From: Actinomycetes bacterium
Lineage (GTDB): Bacteria; Actinomycetota; Acidimicrobiia; Acidimicrobiales; Microtrichaceae
Length of the DNA: 7,555 bases
Direction: 5' to 3'
Assembly (NCBI GenBank): GCA_023389745.1
Contig: JAEWED010000258.1
Location: 1-7,555 of the forward strand
How positions within the stretch are numbered: position 1 is the stretch's first letter; each line of letters starts with the position of its first letter. This document shows positions 6,009-7,555 of this stretch, in pieces. The notes below the pieces were generated by a model, which was not told the origin of the DNA, searched no databases, and worked only from the letters and a program-made list of their open reading frames with translations. The position numbers were made by a program, and so were the translations under genes.

Positions 6009-6038
6009 CTCGACCGCCCGCTTCCGGGGCTGGTCGAG
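6009..6038 (+). promoter_or_regulatory. Stable hairpin in the leader of the plus-strand cytochrome c gene
   Basis: CTCGACC (6009-6015) pairs perfectly with GGTCGAG (6032-6038), and inside it GCCC (6016-6019) pairs with GGGC (6027-6030), leaving one bulged T and a 7-nt loop. The 11-bp stem ends 12 nt before the GGAGG ribosome site. There is no T-tract, so it is more likely a leader structure (mRNA stability or translation control) than a terminator. Role inferred. Confidence 0.5.
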
Positions 6039-6060
6039 TCCTGACGCCGCGGAGGCTGCG

Positions 6061-6831
6061 TTGACCGAAATTCCAGAGCATCTCCTGGCCAGGAGCCGTG
6101 CACGACGTGCGGCGATGGGCGGCGGTGGCGGGGGCGACGACGCCCCTGCTGCAGCGACGCCGGCCACGACCGCCAGCGACTCGCCGGCAGCGGCGGCAGC
6201 ACCCACGCCCGCCGTCGCGGCGGCCGAGGTGGTTCCCGCCACGCCCGACCCGGTCCCGCCGTGGGTCGAGGCGGCAGAGACCCGCAAGAAGATCCCCGCA
6301 TGGGCGGTGCCCGTCCTGGCGCTGCTGCCCCTGTGGGCGGTCATCTACGCGGTCACGCTCGACACGCCGACGCCCACAGAGCTCGGACCGCTCGAGGCCG
6401 GCGCCGAGGTCTACGCCGACAAGGGCTGCGCCGGCTGCCACGGCGCCACCGGCGGCGGCTCGGGTGCGATCCCTGCGCTCGCGGGTGACGACAACGTCGT
6501 CAAGGTGTTCGCCCGTCCCGCCGACCAGGTCACCTGGGTCGCGCTCGGCACCGCCGGCTACCGGGCCGCAGGGCTCGACACCTACGGCACCGACGGCGCC
6601 AAGACCGTCGGCGCCGCCGGCACCATGCCGCCCTGGATGGATTCGCTCACGGCCGACGAGCTGATGGACGTCGTGCTGCACGAGCGGGTGGCGTTCGGCG
6701 AAGAGGAGTTCGACATCGAGGTGTGGAAGGACGGCTTCGAGGAGACCCTCACCGAGCTGCTGCCCGCCGAGAAGGTCGCCGAGTACGTCGCCGTGCTCGA
6801 GGAGTGGGAAGCCGACCCGCCGGTCGGCTGA
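6061..6831 (+). CDS. Membrane-anchored monoheme cytochrome c
   Basis: This 256-aa protein starts at TTG 6061, chosen because GGAGG (6051-6055) lies 5 nt before it and because the resulting TEIPEHLLARS matches the N-terminus of the subunit IV-like protein (TEVPEHLLKRA). The frame is open 29 codons further upstream, but that stretch covers the leader hairpin and has no ribosome site. Layout: a short motif (3-13), a Gly6 run and an Ala/Pro-rich cytoplasmic linker to about residue 77, one membrane span (about 78-99), then an external cytochrome c domain with C123-A-G-C126-H127 and likely axial Met189 (TMPPWM). The C-terminal 50 residues are acidic and helical. It may receive electrons from the Rieske/cyt b complex for an oxidase, or be a further subunit of it. 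It is transcribed away from the main operon and precedes a 185-aa gene. Confidence 0.92.
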   Translation: MTEIPEHLLARSRARRAAMGGGGGGDDAPAAATPATTASDSPAAAAAPTPAVAAAEVVPATPDPVPPWVEAAETRKKIPAWAVPVLALLPLWAVIYAVTLDTPTPTELGPLEAGAEVYADKGCAGCHGATGGGSGAIPALAGDDNVVKVFARPADQVTWVALGTAGYRAAGLDTYGTDGAKTVGAAGTMPPWMDSLTADELMDVVLHERVAFGEEEFDIEVWKDGFEETLTELLPAEKVAEYVAVLEEWEADPPVG

Positions 6832-6863
6832 CGCACTCCCCCATCTGCACCACACGCACCGCG

Positions 6864-6889
6864 ACGACCGGCCCCCAGGGGCCGGTCGT
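6864..6889 (+). terminator. Perfect 12-bp GC-rich hairpin between cytochrome c and the next gene
   Basis: ACGACCGGCCCC (6864-6875) pairs with GGGGCCGGTCGT (6878-6889). The formal loop is two bases, so the end pairs probably open. It starts 32 nt after the cytochrome c stop. Only TT follows, then the ribosome site of the next gene (6896-6901), so it may be a U-less terminator, a partial attenuator or an mRNA-stabilising stem. The hairpin is certain; termination is not. Confidence 0.55.
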
Positions 6890-6906
6890 TCGCTGAGGAG
6901 GCACCG

Positions 6907-7464
6907 ATGACCACCACGGATGCACCGACCACCGAGCAGCCGACGCCCCGCCGCCGGCGTGGTCTCGGTCAGCGCCGCAACGTCATCATCGGCATCGTGC
7001 TGGTCGCCGGCTTCGCGCTCGGCGTCGGGCTCGTGCTGATCCCCGACGACGGCACCACGATGACGACCGACGAGACAGCTCCACTCGCCGAGGCCACCCC
7101 GTTGGACGTCGACGTCGAGGACCTCTCCGCGGCGACGGTCGAGGAGCTGACCGGCCTGGTGTTCCCCGCCAGCGCCGAGGGGTTCCAGTCCGCCATCACC
7201 GCCGACCTCACCCAGCTCGACGTCACCTTCGACATCCCGGAGTCCGCCGAGGCCGAGTTCCTCGAGGCCTCGGGACTCGCCGAGCCCGTCGAGGGCGAGC
7301 GAAAGATCCTGCACAGCTCACCCATGTGGAAGCTCAACGCCGGCGACGACGACGCCGTCTTCCGGGGCGTGGCCGACGAGACCGATCAGGTCCGGCGCGC
7401 GGTCGAGCTCGTGTCGAACGACGACGGCACCACGACCGTGCGCATCGTCATCACGGCGGCCTGA
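6907..7464 (+). CDS. Single-span membrane-anchored protein of unknown function
   Basis: This 185-aa protein starts at ATG 6907 with a strong AGGAGG at 6896-6901 and a 5-nt spacer. A Thr/Pro-rich N-terminus with an Arg-rich patch (PRRRRGLGQRR) precedes one membrane span (about residues 26-46). The positive residues before the span predict N-in, C-out topology. The outer domain is acidic, with alternating patterns that look like a small beta-rich fold ending in GTTTVRIVITAA. It contains no cysteine, so it is neither a lipoprotein nor a heme or iron-sulfur protein. I do not recognise a family. It follows the cytochrome c gene by 75 nt, including a hairpin, and may be its accessory or assembly partner. 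Confidence 0.78.
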   Translation: MTTTDAPTTEQPTPRRRRGLGQRRNVIIGIVLVAGFALGVGLVLIPDDGTTMTTDETAPLAEATPLDVDVEDLSAATVEELTGLVFPASAEGFQSAITADLTQLDVTFDIPESAEAEFLEASGLAEPVEGERKILHSSPMWKLNAGDDDAVFRGVADETDQVRRAVELVSNDDGTTTVRIVITAA

Positions 7465-7514
7465 GCGGCACGAGCGGCCTGCGCGTCGACCAGCGCCTGC
7501 GAGCGCCTGCATCG

Positions 7515-7551
7515 GCGCGCCGAGCGGTCGTCCCACGACCGTTCGGCGCGC
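7515..7551. terminator. Long 17-bp hairpin downstream of the plus-strand genes, probable terminator
   Basis: The left arm at 7515-7531 pairs with the right arm at 7535-7551 over 17 positions, with one G-T wobble and a CCC loop. It begins 51 nt after the stop of the 185-aa gene. No T-tract is seen before the window ends 4 nt later. Its near-symmetry would let it work for both strands, for example between convergent genes. It shares the ACGACCG/CGGTCGT core with the hairpin at 6864-6889. Confidence 0.65.
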
Positions 7552-7555
7552 AGAT

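Larger units (their letters stand above)
5569..6060. promoter_or_regulatory. Divergent intergenic regulatory region (492 bp) without a gene
   Basis: This region separates the minus-strand operon from the plus-strand cytochrome c gene and must hold both promoters. From left to right it contains the AGGAGG ribosome site (5575-5580), a small hairpin CCCCG-GCGG-CGGGG (5597-5610), a CRP/FNR-type palindrome (5711-5728), a 7-bp inverted repeat GTAGACC/GGTCTAC (5731-5737 and 5782-5788), the tandem repeat block (5803-5932), and a strong hairpin (6009-6038) before the plus-strand ribosome site GGAGG (6051-6055). No convincing -35/-10 pair can be fixed on either strand. TACACT on the minus strand next to the palindrome and TATTGT at 5999-6004 on the plus strand are only weak candidates. 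Reading frames through the repeat block are translations of the repeats and were not taken as genes. Confidence 0.7.

Noticed and set aside
5974..6060. Upstream TTG start at 5974 for the plus-strand cytochrome c
   Set aside because: No ribosome site precedes it and it runs through the leader hairpin. TTG 6061 has GGAGG and gives the N-terminus shared with the subunit IV-like protein.
5780..6064. Small open frames with repeated proline/arginine-rich peptides
   Set aside because: They only translate the tandem repeat block; several frames on both strands are open there for the same reason.
5998..7314. Long minus-strand open frame opposite the cytochrome c and 185-aa genes
   Set aside because: It is a shadow of two plus-strand genes that have good ribosome sites and, in one case, a heme motif. 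Its own product is low-complexity.

Overview
This GC-rich window carries most of a respiratory Rieske/cytochrome b operon on the minus strand, with two divergent plus-strand genes. The high GC content, strong GC bias at third codon positions, GTG and TTG starts, Ala/Pro-rich linkers, and a Rieske protein with a twin-arginine motif before its last membrane segment point to an actinobacterium. Class Acidimicrobiia (Ilumatobacter-like) is my best guess, but the sequence alone does not prove it.

Minus strand, in transcription order from about 5570 down to 1: a 154-aa unknown membrane protein; a soluble 2x[4Fe-4S] ferredoxin; a b6-type cytochrome b with all four heme histidines plus a cysteine at the heme c(i)/c(n) position; a separate C-terminal cytochrome b half (subunit IV-like) with a long N-terminal extension; a Tat-type Rieske protein; a membrane-anchored diheme cytochrome c; and a second unknown membrane protein that runs off the left edge. 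Gaps of 15-121 nt and a shared orientation suggest one operon. Together these would form a menaquinol:cytochrome c reductase built like the split b6f/Firmicutes type rather than like the canonical actinobacterial QcrCAB. The ferredoxin is the unexpected component.

The divergent intergenic region (5569-6060) holds a perfect CRP/FNR-family palindrome (TGTGA-N6-TCACA), six 22-23 bp tandem repeats, and a strong hairpin just upstream of the first plus-strand gene.

Plus strand: a membrane-anchored monoheme cytochrome c (TTG start, 6061-6831), a GC-rich hairpin, a 185-aa single-span protein of unknown function (6907-7464), and a long terminal hairpin at 7515-7551. The monoheme cytochrome starts with almost the same peptide (TEIPEHLLARS) as the subunit IV-like protein (TEVPEHLLKRA), which carries a second copy at residue 51. 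This shared cytoplasmic motif and the ferredoxin/heme c(i) pairing are the two most interesting signals.

No tRNA, rRNA, CRISPR array, transposase or integrase was seen.
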